Shown in pieces: positions 1 through 10,462 of a stretch of 64,000 bases of DNA. The notes under the pieces are model-generated. The model made no database searches. It was not told the origin of the DNA and saw only the letters and a program-made list of their open reading frames with translations. Every line of letters starts with the position of its first letter. Positions within the stretch are counted from its first letter, which is position 1. Location of the stretch: positions 802,619,592-802,683,591 of the forward strand of contig CM062805.1 of assembly GCA_031772625.1 (NCBI GenBank), given 5' to 3'. The DNA comes from Pinus tabuliformis (taxonomy: Eukaryota; Streptophyta; Pinopsida; Pinales; Pinaceae). The position numbers and the translations under genes are program-made.

Positions 1-388
1 TTCAGGGGTTTCGTAGCGCGTTACGAAAACTCCTAGTTTAGTGATTTCGTAGTGCAAAACTGGTTTTTTACACTGTCTGTGCTACGAGAACACCTAGAGT
101 GAGTTTTTCACTATGAAAACCTTGACACAAGTTTGACACATGGAATTTTAGGTGATGTGGGACAAGTGATGGGCAAGAACGGAGTGTCAAGAATAGGGTC
201 CACACTCCGTTCTTGCCCATCAATGGTCCCACATCACCTAAAATTCCATCTGTCAAACTTGTGTCAAGGTTTTCATAGTGAAAAACTCACTCTAGGTGTT
301 TTCGTAGCGCAGACAGTGTAAAAAACCAGTTTTGTGCTACGAAATCATTGAACTAGGAGTTTTTGTAGTGTGCTACGAAACCCCTGAA
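1..388. mobile_element. Foldback / long-TIR MITE
   Basis: Two arms, 1-187 and 202-388, are near-perfect reverse complements around a 14-bp loop at 188-201, so the whole segment can fold into one long hairpin. The outer ends read TTCAGGGGTTTCGTAGC and its complement GCTACGAAACCCCTGAA. The motif TTTCGTAG(C/T)GC recurs inside the arm near 9 and 45 and, inverted, near 88. Any open frames here are mirror images of each other and do not look coding. The symmetry reaches base 1 of the window, so the left target duplication is not visible and the element could extend further left. Long arms with almost no internal sequence fit a non-autonomous foldback or Mutator-like MITE; the superfamily is not settled. 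Confidence 0.85.
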
Positions 389-1388
389 GTAGCATGTTTC
401 AGCAGAAAAAATTGTTTTTACTAGTTAACTTCCAGAAGGTTTCCTAAGAAGCTGCAAACTCAATTTTGAAAACTGAAAGAGGCGTTTCTTCCTAACATGC
501 TGAAATACAAAAACCTCTTTCATTTTCTTCAAATCCATTCTGGGGCGGGAGAAATTTATGGTTAAACGTGCACTATGAAACTGCTGAAAGTCAAACTTGG
601 TCTTCTGGTTTTAGCAGTCTTTTTCAAGATCAGTTTCTGGTCACATGAAAAGGTATTTTGGAATTATGAGAGAGGTTTATCTTCATCAACTCTCCAGATA
701 CAATAACATATTTCACTTTCTTCATAAGTGTTTTCAATTGGAAGATAATAAGCTTTATTTGAGACCCTAATTTCAGAAAATGGATTTTTCCTGTTTGACA
801 CGTGTTTTTCAAGGACAGATTTTGGAAAGCTGGAGGAATGTTTTAAAAAACAAAGATAGTTTTTTTCTCTATACATCATGGAATACAAAAAACTCCTTCA
901 GTCTCGAAAAATGTGTCATGGATGAGGAGATAAAGGCTCTGTCCCACGTGCCATTTTCAGGGATCCTAAACCTAAAAGCAGGGAAACATGTTCCCTAATT
1001 TCTAGGGTTTGTCTTCAGCAGTCAGATGACCACGTGAGAGGCTTCATCAAACTTGACTTATTGAGGTTGAAAGTTGTCAAATAAATCTTTAAATTCTTAG
1101 ATAAGGTTGTTGTAATCATGATAAGGAGTTGCACTCCTAGTTGTATTAGGTCACTAGCACTCCTAGTTAACAACTAGTTCTAATTAATGGTTTGTTTTAT
1201 GGTTAGAATAGGTGTCACTGATGGAAAATTCGAATAATCTTGATGAGGGATGATGGAATCCTAATTTTAAATGCTTTATATAGAGCAAGAGGTCGAATTA
1301 GCAAAAGGTTGGAGAATTTTTGGCTCAGCTGCTGCTCTATGTGCCGATTGTGTATATTTTTAACCTAATGCATATTTCTACTTAGACA
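389..1388. other. Unassigned AT-rich sequence
   Basis: No recognisable coding domain, RNA gene or terminal repeat seen. Short open frames (for example 780-998) resemble no family I know. This could be old transposon or other intergenic sequence. Confidence 0.5.
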
Positions 1389-1820
1389 ACTCAAGATTCA
1401 TGAAGAGTTCTTGTATGTTCTTGTTATGATGGCATCTTCCAATACTTACATTGTAGTGGTGTTTATTTATGATACTCAGAACTCATCAATGATGCCCTGA
1501 CTTCCTTCATAGATAAACTAACTATGTTTCACTATTTTGTATTTTCATTTCTGCACTTGAACTCTATAATGCCTTGACTTCCATGCTAGGTAGAATGTTT
1601 TGGCTTCACTACTCAGGATTCAAAGAGAGTTTTTAATGTAATATTGTCTCATTGCTTTCCTCTTTCACTTACTTGCAGTGGTATGAATACATGTTACTTA
1701 GAACTCATCAATCATGCTCTAACTTCCTTAATGAATTTATAAACTATGTTTCCTTGCATTGTACCTTTGTTTTTTTGATGCATAAAAACTCTCTATGCCC
1801 TGACTTCATGTTAAGCTAAT
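1389..1820 (+). repeat. Diverged tandem duplication, two units of ~200-210 bp
   Basis: Unit one (~1389-1590) and unit two (~1611-1820) share the same succession of phrases: ACTCA(A/G)GATTCA, then (A/T)CTTAGAACTCATCAAT or a near match, then TGACTTCC or AACTTCC, then AAACTATGTTTC, and finally GCC(T/C)TGACTTC. The units have drifted considerably, so this is an old duplication. No coding function seen. Confidence 0.55.
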
Positions 1821-2154
1821 ATTGTTGTGGTACTGAAACATACTTTGACTCCATAACCCAATGGTAGCCAGCCTTCATCTTTCAACCTATAAACATATAC
1901 AATTACAAACCATAGAGTTAGCCATCTATTCATGTCTTTAATCTAAATCATTAACCCCTCACAATTATTTCATTGAGCCCATAACTTCTTAATTTTAGTG
2001 TAATCAATACTTTTATTCTTGTTTTTCTCCCTCTCATTGGCATCCTGAGAGAGCCCTCTCAGGCTGAGGAGGCTAAGCCTCAACCAAAAGTTGGTTTGAA
2101 AGAGTTACACAAGGTCTACCTGATCAGCAGCCTATCAGGGGTCTGATTTTGTGA
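1821..2154. other. Unassigned sequence left of chromovirus fragment B
   Basis: No gene or element end recognised. The similarity of the next segment to chromovirus C begins close to 2155. Confidence 0.4.
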
Positions 2155-3532
2155 TAACAGCTTACATGCACACATACTCAATTGTTAATGCAGACAACTT
2201 GAGACTATTTGTGCCTTCATTAATTGAAGATCCCGAAGAGCAAAGTCAATTGCCTTCTATTGATGATCTGTTACCAGAATATATTAATGAGTTGCAGGAC
2301 TATACAGTTCTAGACAGGAAGGTAAGAACTACATGCAGAGGGGAAATTGAATACCTCAGGATCGGACTCAAAGGTTCAAAGCCAAGCATTACAAAATGGA
2401 TAGAAATTGAGCAAGCGATGAAACAATACCCTCACTTGATTGATGCTTAAAAGAAAACCAACTTTTGGTGGTCCAAAAAATTTTTTAGTGCGAAGGCCAT
2501 GATCCAAATTGGATCCTAAAAACTCTCTAAGTTTTCATGATTTTTTCAAATTATGCTAAAAGATTCAAGATTTAGAAAAGTCAGAGCCATCAGAAGGAAT
2601 CCTCGTAACAATTGTAGTTGTGTCTAGAGCAGAGAAATGAGGACCCTCAGTCGAGCACGCAGACCGTTGGCCCATGGTAAAGCGCAATGGCACAAAACTG
2701 GGAAACCAGAAGCTAATTAGGGAAACCAAGGTGGATTAGTGCTAATCACATATTGCAAGGCGTCCCCCTCAGTGAAGGAAGGCCCCAAAGTACCCAGACC
2801 CGAAATCACTATAAAATTCAGAAAAAGTAATTGTTTTGGTTCTGTAGCGCGGGATTCCCCAAACCAGCAGAATATCAGAAGGCTTCGAGGGGGTAACCAG
2901 TTTTGAATGAGTCCTGCCCAATGCCACACATCGAGTGACACGCGTTCGACTGATGAGAGAGAAAACGGCCTGCATCAGATGGGTAAACACCGTGCAACTT
3001 GTTCATGAGATATAAAGGACGACCGTAGGATCTGGGGGGCCTAGATCAATGGCGGAGATGCATCCCGATGACTGAATGGATTTGATAGGTCAAAAAGCAA
3101 GATGACAGGGGATTTGAAGTATGGATGATGATTTGGAAAAACAATTCATAATTTGCAGGTGATCTTGAAGCAAACAGATTTAACGGCCATTCAAAAATGA
3201 TTCAAGGAAACTGACACCCAGTTTGTTGTGGCCACCTCCTTGCAAGGTGTTACCCAGTGATGATGACGCAGAGTAGAGGAATTCGAATGGATAGAGGTTA
3301 GGAAACCAACAGGCCAGGAAGTGGAAATGAGTAGTCAAAGAATAGGTTGGCTTTAAAGCCATGAACTGACAGAGGCAAAGGAGAGACAACACAGAGAGGC
3401 ACACACAGAGATGCAAGAAGCTAGTAGCAGATAACAGAGAGTAGAACCTGAGCTGACCTGAAGGAAACATTGAGCCAGACAGAGCCAGAGAGAGTCAGAG
3501 AGTCTATCTACTCTATTGAAGGATTGAGAGGT
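2155..3532 (+). mobile_element. Chromovirus B, 3' end of pol plus part of LTR (fossil fragment)
   Basis: The segment matches, on the opposite strand, the 3' part of chromovirus C (about 51740-53100): the pol C-terminus, then the phrase AACTTTTGGTGGTCCAAAA just after the coding end, then LTR sequence around GGCTTTAAAGCCAT. The LTR is interrupted at 3532 by A1 and continues at 12787-12829 and 20573-~20905. Only the 3' end of this + strand Ty3/Gypsy element is in view, and it is broken. It predates A1 and A2, which sit inside it. Confidence 0.75.
2160..2450 (+). pseudogene. Chromovirus B pol C-terminus (chromodomain-like)
   Basis: About 95 residues end in a segment with VLDRKVRT, EYLRIGLKGSK and KWIEIEQ. 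That pattern fits the C-terminal chromodomain-like tail of plant Ty3/Gypsy integrases, which helps target integration to chromatin. The equivalent tail of element C (52745-53200, minus strand) is clearly related. This is the last coding part of a fossil. The lineage within the chromoviruses is not resolved from so short a piece. Confidence 0.65.
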
Positions 3533-4095
3533 TGTTACCGGGAAAAGTGTCTATTTAGAACTGCTCTATCCCACTAAGGTGTGACAGCTGCCTTAGAAAC
3601 AAACAGAGAAAACTACTTTTGTATCTCCTTTATCAACTATAAACAAAGAGGAATAGGAAGAACAAACCTGTGTCTTGCACTAGTCCTTTGATCCAATCTC
3701 TCTCCTCTTTGACAGCTTCCAGCTACCTGCTCCCTTACTTACCCAGCTTCACCAAGTACCTGTAAGAACACAGAAGAAGAAAACTATACAAAGACATGGA
3801 TTTATATTGATAGATAACTTAGGATCAGATTTAAGTTAACCATACAAATGTAACAAGCATCAATGATACAAAAGCATGGAGGAGAAACTCAAATAGTTTT
3901 ATTGATATACAAGAAGATCCAGGAGAAGTTACAACCGATGATTCCTGACCCGGCATCAACCTCCCAGCAAAGAAGTCCCTTTTTCACCCCCAACAAAGCA
4001 TAGATCACCCAATTCTCTGATGTTTATCTCAAAACCAACAACAATTCCTTACAATGTGCAAAATTCCAGCCTCTGGATCTCTGGGATGAGGGATC

Positions 4096-4104
4096 CATAT
4101 ATAG
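4096..4104 (-). promoter_or_regulatory. A1 LTR TATA box
   Basis: CTATATATG on the minus strand, about 475 bp inside the U3 end of the LTR. The same TATA lies at the equivalent place in A2 and A4, which supports it as the LTR promoter core. Inferred from position and conservation only. Confidence 0.55.
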
Positions 4105-4326
4105 ATGTATGCAAGGAGGATGAGTTAGCTTATGATTTAATTAGTGGCTTCTCTCTGTCAGTTCTTGCTTCCACTTGGAGACTGAAGGCCTCTTACTCAT
4201 CCTTGGTCGAATTCAGTGAGGCAAGTGTCATTGGAGAAGATTCTGGAAGCTTCCATTGTCTCTCCACCTCGCGGAATGACACTGCCACTTGTCATTTCCC
4301 GCTCAACGCACCCTGGTAGTGCACTT

Positions 4327-4392
4327 AGGTGCGTTGCAACGCACCTAGCTAGTGGGTTTAGGTGCTATGCAACACACTTAGCTAGTGGAGTA
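4327..4392 (-). repeat. A1 U3 tandem repeat, 2 x 33 bp with palindrome
   Basis: Two 33-bp units start at 4327 and 4360, each with an AGGTGC start and a CTAGTGG-type end. The first unit contains the perfect palindrome AGGTGCGTTGCAACGCACCT (4327-4346). The repeats lie upstream of the TATA box in the direction of transcription. The same 33-bp period is seen in A2 (13613 and 13646). Confidence 0.75.
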
Positions 4393-4572
4393 GCTAAAAT
4401 GATCTTGTTTTGACTTATTCTGAGCAGTTTCTGGTGGAAAACTTCTAGGAGAAGCTATAATTTGTTGACCTTGTTCCTTTAGGGGTTGGAACAACACTTT
4501 TAGGGACTTAGGAGCCCTTTGTTTATGGACATTTCATGCTTAGAGATGTAAGGCACAAAAATGTCTATAACG

Positions 4573-4586
4573 GTTGCCCCCTAAAG
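4573..4586 (-). promoter_or_regulatory. A1 polypurine tract
   Basis: CTTTAGGGGGCAAC on the minus strand, directly upstream of the 3' LTR. Identical tracts adjoin the 3' LTRs of A2, A3 and A4. This is the expected primer site for plus-strand DNA synthesis. Confidence 0.85.
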
Positions 4587-5735
4587 TATGAGGCCATTTA
4601 TCGGGTGAAATGCTTTATTATGAGGATCCGAAGTTCTTTCAATGCTGGGAGGAGACCTGTAATAAGATACAATACAATACATTATCTTCATACTGTTTTC
4701 ATGATATAGCTGAGGCGGGCATTCCCATGCTCAGCTTTATAAATTCATTTTCATGTACATAGGACAAACAATCGTCTGATGGTAGACTGATGATTCTGAT
4801 AGAGCCATCATCCTTTTGGTAGGATGATTATCTATGTTGTAATGCTATACATTTCAATGTCTTTATTTTCCTGAATATATATCGCAGCCCAGATGGATGA
4901 AACTAGATCCGGGGTCTTCAATCTCGTCTGATCTTCACTCGAAGTACAAGTCGATCCATGTGAAAATGTTTTGAAGTCGAACATGGAAAGACATCACTTG
5001 ATTACCAGTCAATGATGTAAACCGTTAACAAGCGCAAGAGGAATCACCGATAATAATAATGACCCTCAAGGTACTGCAGTACAATTCATGTGGTGTGAAT
5101 AAAGGACTTGGCGTCGAACACCACGCAAAATCTTTCGGTCGAAGGTCACTGATGTAAACCTGTCGCTGGAAGTGAGAAACTTGCCATTGAGGCATGCAAG
5201 CTTCAAAGTACTGAATGGGGTGTTCCTAGACCAACTTCTTGGATAATGAGCTGATGTCGACAAGAAGTGATCCGTCATAGGAGGGCCTTAATGAATCCCA
5301 CATCAATGACACGGAACGGAGCAAATGATTTTGATGGAGGTGAAAACGATCTGATGATATATGGTTCAGGGTGGCGGTCATGAAAGGATGGAGTATAATG
5401 TATGGTAGTGGGTGGGACAGAGGTGGCCTTTCTGGATGACTTCTCTTGAACATATCGGCGACAATGATGTGATGGATTGGTAGCATTAACCCCAAATGTG
5501 GATGGTATGGCGTGACCATGGCGATGTGACCGGTGAATGAAACAACCCAATCCGACTCGGGCATGGAGCGGAAGTGTCATGTTCAAGAGCGACTTGCTAC
5601 CAATAAAGATTCTTTGAGTTTTCTTCCCAATTTTTCCCTAGTCATTGCCGACCAGTACTTCTTTATTTTTGTCAAGCTTGAGGAGGATAACATATGCTTT
5701 TTCTATAATTTTCCCTTCGGGCAAACCCATCGCTA
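4587..5735 (-). other. A1 conserved 3' non-coding block
   Basis: About 1.15 kb shared with A2 (13873-15023), A3 (36213-37351) and A4 (reverse, ~60364-61525). It includes a hairpin AGCTGAG...CTCAGCT near 4707-4737, a region rich in GATGAT-type inverted words near 4770-4830, and a reading frame starting MGLPEGKII. Identity to A3 looks near 90% in the first 200 bp, much higher than between the A1 and A3 LTRs. Function is unknown; shared cis-acting signals are possible. Confidence 0.6.
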
Positions 5736-6500
5736 TGTTTTAACGAGCCTAGCGATAGTGAAACTCGTTCTCGTCTAAAGACATGTTTGTCGCTATTAAT
5801 CTTTTTAACGAGTTTAACGACAAAGATAACTCGGTCCTTTTCATTTTTAGAGAGTTTGAAAAGGTACGTAAAGGTAACTCCAAAATTCCTTTTTTGTCAT
5901 CTAATCCCTTAAGTCCGAAAAAGTATAAAACAATACAGAAGGGATGAAATTTCGATTAGCTTTAACGAGCCAAACAAAACAAGCGCTCGATCTTTTTGTG
6001 CAATAATCCCTCAGGTCCAAAAAGATTAAAATCTAGAGGAGGGATAGCACTTCCTATCCCTTTAACGAGCTGGAAGGCCAAGGACTCGGCAATTTTTTCA
6101 TATTTTACGAGTCAGTTGAAAAGAGCTTAAATAAGACTCGTCTTTTGAGGAACGAGTGATAAAATGGGTAGCAGCTGATTCCAGGTAAGGTTTGGAATTT
6201 TCCAATCATGGCATTGTCACAAGGATGGCTAGTGAAATCACTCTTCGCAGCTGTTCCTCAAAATGGGTAAACAATCAAATGGAGGTGAATGATCAGCCAA
6301 TGAAAAAGTGGAGGTGATGTTGCAAACACGACCAAGGCTTTAATGGCTGAAGTGCTACATTCACAGTGGTTATTTACCAGGGAATAGTTCATTTTTTAAC
6401 AAGCTTAAACGCGGGCAGAAACATTTGCTCGGTCTGGTTTTATTTTTTAACGAGCTTGAACCTCATGGTAACACTGCTCGATTAATCTAGTCATATGATA
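5736..6500 (-). repeat. A1 array of ACGAG/CTCGT short hairpins
   Basis: On the + strand the word TTTTAACGAG or close variants recurs many times, each usually followed 15-30 bp later by a complementary CTCG(T/A) word. An example is TAACGAGCCTAGCG then AACTCGTTCTCG near 5740-5775; others lie near 5810-5850, 5965-5990, 6060-6100 and 6445-6480. This makes a series of short potential hairpins. The same array is present in A2, A3 and A4. Confidence 0.6.
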
Positions 6501-7026
6501 AGAATGTCTCATATAAAAACGGAAACTTTTTGAGTTTTGCCCCACATCCTTTCTTTATGCAAGTTAGGAAACGACCAATCCAAAAAATAGATAAATGATC
6601 ACTATTTGCTTGCACTCCAAAAGGTTTGCATGCCCCCAGGTATAAAACAGAGTTTCAAGGTCAACCTCTATTCGAGCTGACAAAACATTTGTTTTATCAG
6701 GAAGGGTATACCTCTTACAGGTTACCCAAAGATTGTTCTATTCACGGCGCAAACAAAACACTTCTCCGACGATGTCTCTCGAAATAAACAAAGGTGAGCG
6801 ACGATGCCCGCCAACTCACATAACTTTGACAAGAGAATCTTGTTCTAGAATAACCCCTATTCCAATCACGGACGGGGTACAAACTAGTCATATTATCCTG
6901 CGGAAACCTACCCTATACCCGAAGTTTTCCTGCCGAAGCAGACCAGGACGCATGCCCCCTGGGTTTCAGTCATATCCCTCTGAATTACTCGCGCTCATCG
7001 GGAGGACGGACTGGAGATTGAGACAT
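6501..7026 (-). other. A1 segment between hairpin array and protease
   Basis: Non-coding as far as I can see. It is shared with A2 (~15766-16269) and, reversed, A4 (~59100-59610), including GTTTGCATGCCCCCAGGTAT near 6626. No domain recognised. Confidence 0.5.
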
Positions 7027-7434
7027 TTATTGCGTGAAGAGACCATTTAGGGATGGTATATGACTATTTGCTATGCGTGATCCGGGAAATGAAAGTTGGT
7101 CTACGAGCTTGACCACTCTTCCTTCGTGCGGAAAACACATTACTCTAAAGAGTGAGAAGACAATCGCTCCCATGCAATAAATATAGTCTTGTCCAAGGAG
7201 TAGGTTATAATCCAAGGGTCCTTGAACTACCATTACGTTCATGTGAACTGTCTTCCTTCTCAATGTTATGGGCACATCACGAAGGATCCCTAAAGGTCGG
7301 CTGGTTCCTTTATCAAAGCCTGTCAGATTTCTCATCTCAAGCAAAAGCGATGGTGAACCAAGTGCTTTCCAAGCAGTTGAGGAAAGGATACTCACAGAAT
7401 CCCCCTCATCTATGATGGTACCAGCCATAACCAT
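7027..7434 (-). pseudogene. A1 retropepsin (protease) region
   Basis: An aspartic protease of the LTR-retrotransposon type. It begins near GTIIDEG, continues through WKALGSPSLLLEMRNLTGFD, and has the flap/strand segment GPLDYNLLLGQDYIYCMGA typical of Tat-lineage proteases. It follows the zinc-knuckle region on the same strand, as in A2 and A4. The likely role is cleavage of the element's own polyprotein. It is part of a fossil element with several breaks. Confidence 0.75.
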
Positions 7435-7578
7435 TCTATATATTTGAACGATAATTATGAATGGTACGCTTGCTGGTAAATAGGGTCTGCCTAGTTGATT
7501 CTAGTCGAAGGAGACAACTAGGTTGCTTGGAGGTGGGACCGAATAGACGGCTGTGTACGGATTTGACGAACTTCCTTC

Positions 7579-8552
7579 CTACGGTAAAGGAACGGGTAAA
7601 TTGCTCCCATGTTCGTCGGACTCTGTCTTTATGAAGAGAATTTGGACAATGTCATCCTTGTTCTCTTCAGTGACTGTATCATCTGAAGATGAAACCTCTG
7701 AAGGCAAGACCGGGTCAACTGCCGCCTCGACCTTTTGACTTTCGTCTGGTATGGATCTAGATGGTTTATCTTCAACGATAGGTGCTTCAGCCGACCACCT
7801 GAGCGGGCCAGCTGGATTCTCAACTAGTGACGGACTCGGCAAGAGTTTTTTATATCCAGGAGGAAGTTGTAACAGTGAAACCGAACGATCATCCAAAACC
7901 ATTTTAGCTTTGTTTAAGAAGGGACAACAGTCGACGACATGATTGCCTTCGCACAGTTTACAAGGAAATCTAGCTTTCCCTTTTTGTCCTGGGGCTTCAC
8001 TTTCACTAGTTGACGGTGTGCTTTCAACATGATCACCGGAGGTTGACGACACCGGGTTGTGCAAACGAGGAGACCAGTCCCTTAATATCCGAGGGATGCA
8101 AGGACAATCTCTGTGAAAGTGGTCTCCTTTGGAAATGACACATGGCGATTTAGGCCTGGTCGGTGTAGTGTGTGGATTTTCATTAGACGACACTCGTTTT
8201 CCCCCATTTGCCTTTGGCTCCTTCTTCTTCTTCTCTTTCTTCTTCTTTTCCTTCTTTTCCTTAGGAACTTGACTTTTGGCTTTACCAGCCCATCAAGCAA
8301 AGAGGAAGGAGGAGAGGAAGAATTAGAGGAGGTAGAAGGTTGATGGGAAACTCTGGACTCGTCTAATTCCTGATTCGATTGTTCAGGAATAGTGGTGTTC
8401 TGAATGACAGAGGTTGAGAAGAGCCATACTAGCAAGCCAATTGTCAGTCCTAGAAGTGACAATGTGGCCATATGGGGCGCACCAACATCTCCCCAAGAGG
8501 AGAAGGGACTAGGATTTCCACGAAGGGGAATTCCTTGGTTGGTAGGCTCCAT
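7579..8552 (-). pseudogene. A1 zinc-knuckle (nucleocapsid-like) protein region
   Basis: The start MEPTNQGIPLRGNPSPFSSW is shared with A2 and A4. A Ser/Pro stretch and a lysine/arginine-rich run follow, then two zinc knuckles of the form C-x2-C-x3-H-x4-C (for example CKLCEGNHVVDCC). No capsid-like gag domain precedes the knuckles, unlike A3. The likely role is RNA binding. Broken; compare the better preserved A2 copy at 16654-17808. Confidence 0.7.
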
Positions 8553-8599
8553 TTTCTCAACCCAAGATCAACGTAGGAAAAGGGTATGAATATTCCGTT

Positions 8600-10255
8600 T
8601 AAAATAAATTTTTAACACGCTTTGACACAACTTGTTTTTTCAATTTTTAAGAGTCGAGAAAAAACAAAAGATGACTCTAGTCTCCTTCGATTTTTAATGA
8701 GCCTGAAGTGACAAGTGCTTAGATGGACCTTTTCCGTTAAAGAGTCTGAAAAGGAACGAAAGGGACTACTCTGGAAGTCTAGGTAGAGGGAGTACCAAAC
8801 CAATCGCAAAAGTGTAGAATACTTTTTATGGTACGGCAGTCAATCTTCCCGAATGCTGTATTTAGTGCATTGCGATTAGTAGGGCGGCCGACACGGCTTC
8901 CTATGGATAAAGGATTTAAGCCTATAGGGGTCTCCCAATATATACTCGATGGTACGTGGGATCACAAGTCCATACTGGCACTTATCATCTCAAAGTGGAG
9001 GAATCACCCAACCATCAGTGAGGACAACAGTTACCAGGCTTTACGACGTCGGAATACGTCTCTAGCCTAGACCTCTAAATGTTGTGCGTTAAGTTCCAAA
9101 GCGTTGTTAGGTTCATTGAATTTATTTTAAGTTGATCTTTCTTATGAAGTTTGCCTTTTTGGTTCACCACGAGATGTAGATGTAATTCCTAAAATGCAAT
9201 CTAAAGATGATAAACAAACTTTTATCTCTTTTCGGCAATGAAAATCCTAGCTACTTGGGGAAAAGAAAGACACAATCTTTTCACAAAGGGCAAAGAGCAC
9301 ACTGTAAATGCACTTTCCTAAATCAAGCCAAACAGACTATCAATATGCAAATGCACATGCATTTATTTGTTTTTCACTTTCTTAGTATTGATGCTAAAAA
9401 TAAAGTTGATGTACAAATCTGAATTTGCTTTCAAGCGACATACACAAACAAGCTTCTTTTCGAAATCAAAAGGTAGAGACGATTACGACACTTTATGATT
9501 TTGAAATAAATACTCGTTTTGACACTAGAAAGTCACAAATTCAAACCAAAGGCAAAAGTAAAAGCATAATCGACTATCAACAGCAAATAAACTTTCTCCT
9601 ATGATCAAAATCGACACTTGCGACAGATCTAAATCAAAGGACGAAAATACGACTACTCTACTTTTGCAATGGAAAACTGTAAACGACTCAACAAACACAT
9701 AAAAACATCTAAAGTTCTTTTGTACAAATGAGGCGGAATATCAGTAAGGAAAAGGGGTTTGAAACAGTCATATACTGATCACAGGCTGCAAAAATCAGAG
9801 ACAAAACTGGAAAGAATGAAGCAAAGAACCTCAACTGCACAGGGCTAGGCTGATCAGCGCACCTGTTGCACAGAGAAACTACATTGCAGTGTAGGTTTCC
9901 CTCTCGGGAAGTGCGCTGAAATGCAGAACCTCTTCACAGTGCCTGCGCTGGGGAAAAAACGAGAATTCTATCCGGGTTCTGGGTCACAGTTTACAGTTTA
10001 ATATTTGGTTTTTGGCCGAGTAAAAGCAATCAGTAATGCACAATCAGGGGTAGATCTAAGGAGGGTCTAAGAGCTATCACAAGGGCGATCAGTTAGTCTA
10101 TGAATCAGTTGTTCAAATCATAAACAGATCCAGTGAATGGATTGAAGTAGTAGATGTCTACTTTGCATTTGTTATGGCAAATGCAGTTCGATTGCTACTT
10201 ATAAGTTTATGAAACAAACAACAAGAGAAACACAAAAAAACTAATTAGACAATCG
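8600..10255 (-). other. A1 5' leader
   Basis: Long untranslated leader between the primer-binding site and the zinc-knuckle start. It carries GAGTC/GACTC hairpin words at about 8640-8770, a conserved ~95-bp block at ~8872-8967 with AGTAGGGCGGCCGACA, the motif GACGTCGG-AA-TACGTCTCTAG at 9041-9067, and GCGC-type words at ~9853-9960. These blocks recur in A2, A3 and A4. No gene seen. Confidence 0.6.
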
Positions 10256-10273
10256 TCCCCAGCGGAGTCGCCA
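10256..10273 (-). promoter_or_regulatory. A1 primer-binding site
   Basis: TGGCGACTCCGCTGGGGA on the minus strand, 3 bp downstream of the 5' LTR. A site of this form is typical of Tat/Ogre-type elements; I recall it as matching a tRNA-Arg 3' end. The same site is in A2, A3 and A4. Confidence 0.8.
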
Positions 10274-10462
10274 TTTTGTTGCCGGGAAAAGTGTCTATTT
10301 AGAACTGCTCTATCCCACTAAGGTGTGACAACTGCCTTAGAAACAAACAGAGAAAACTACTTTTGTATCTCCTTTATGAACTATAAACAAAGAGGAATAG
10401 GAAGAACCAACCTGTGTCTTGCGCTAGTCCTTTGATCCAATCTCTCTCCTCTTTGACAGCTT

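Larger units (their letters stand above)
3533..4572 (-). repeat. A1 3' LTR
   Basis: 1040 bp, beginning TGTTACCGGGAAAAGTGTCT and ending in ATGTCTATAAC plus one base, followed at once by the polypurine tract. The same LTR occurs at 10277-12786 (interrupted), 12830-13858 and 19534-20572, and reversed in A4. U3 is the right-hand part, because the element reads right to left. Confidence 0.92.

Noticed and set aside
68-321. Overlapping open frames on both strands near the left edge
   Set aside because: They are mirror images produced by the palindrome, not genes.
780-998. 72-codon open frame on the + strand
   Set aside because: No family resemblance, no conserved neighbour, AT-rich context; most likely chance.
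3180-3470. Minus-strand frame that looks like a signal-peptide protein
   Set aside because: Lies within the chromovirus B LTR; its counterpart in C (51779-52009 region) is not conserved as protein.
8113-8343. Open frame with a leucine/phenylalanine-rich stretch resembling a membrane segment
   Set aside because: It is the reverse strand of the lysine-rich run of the zinc-knuckle ORF; the hydrophobic look is an antisense artefact.
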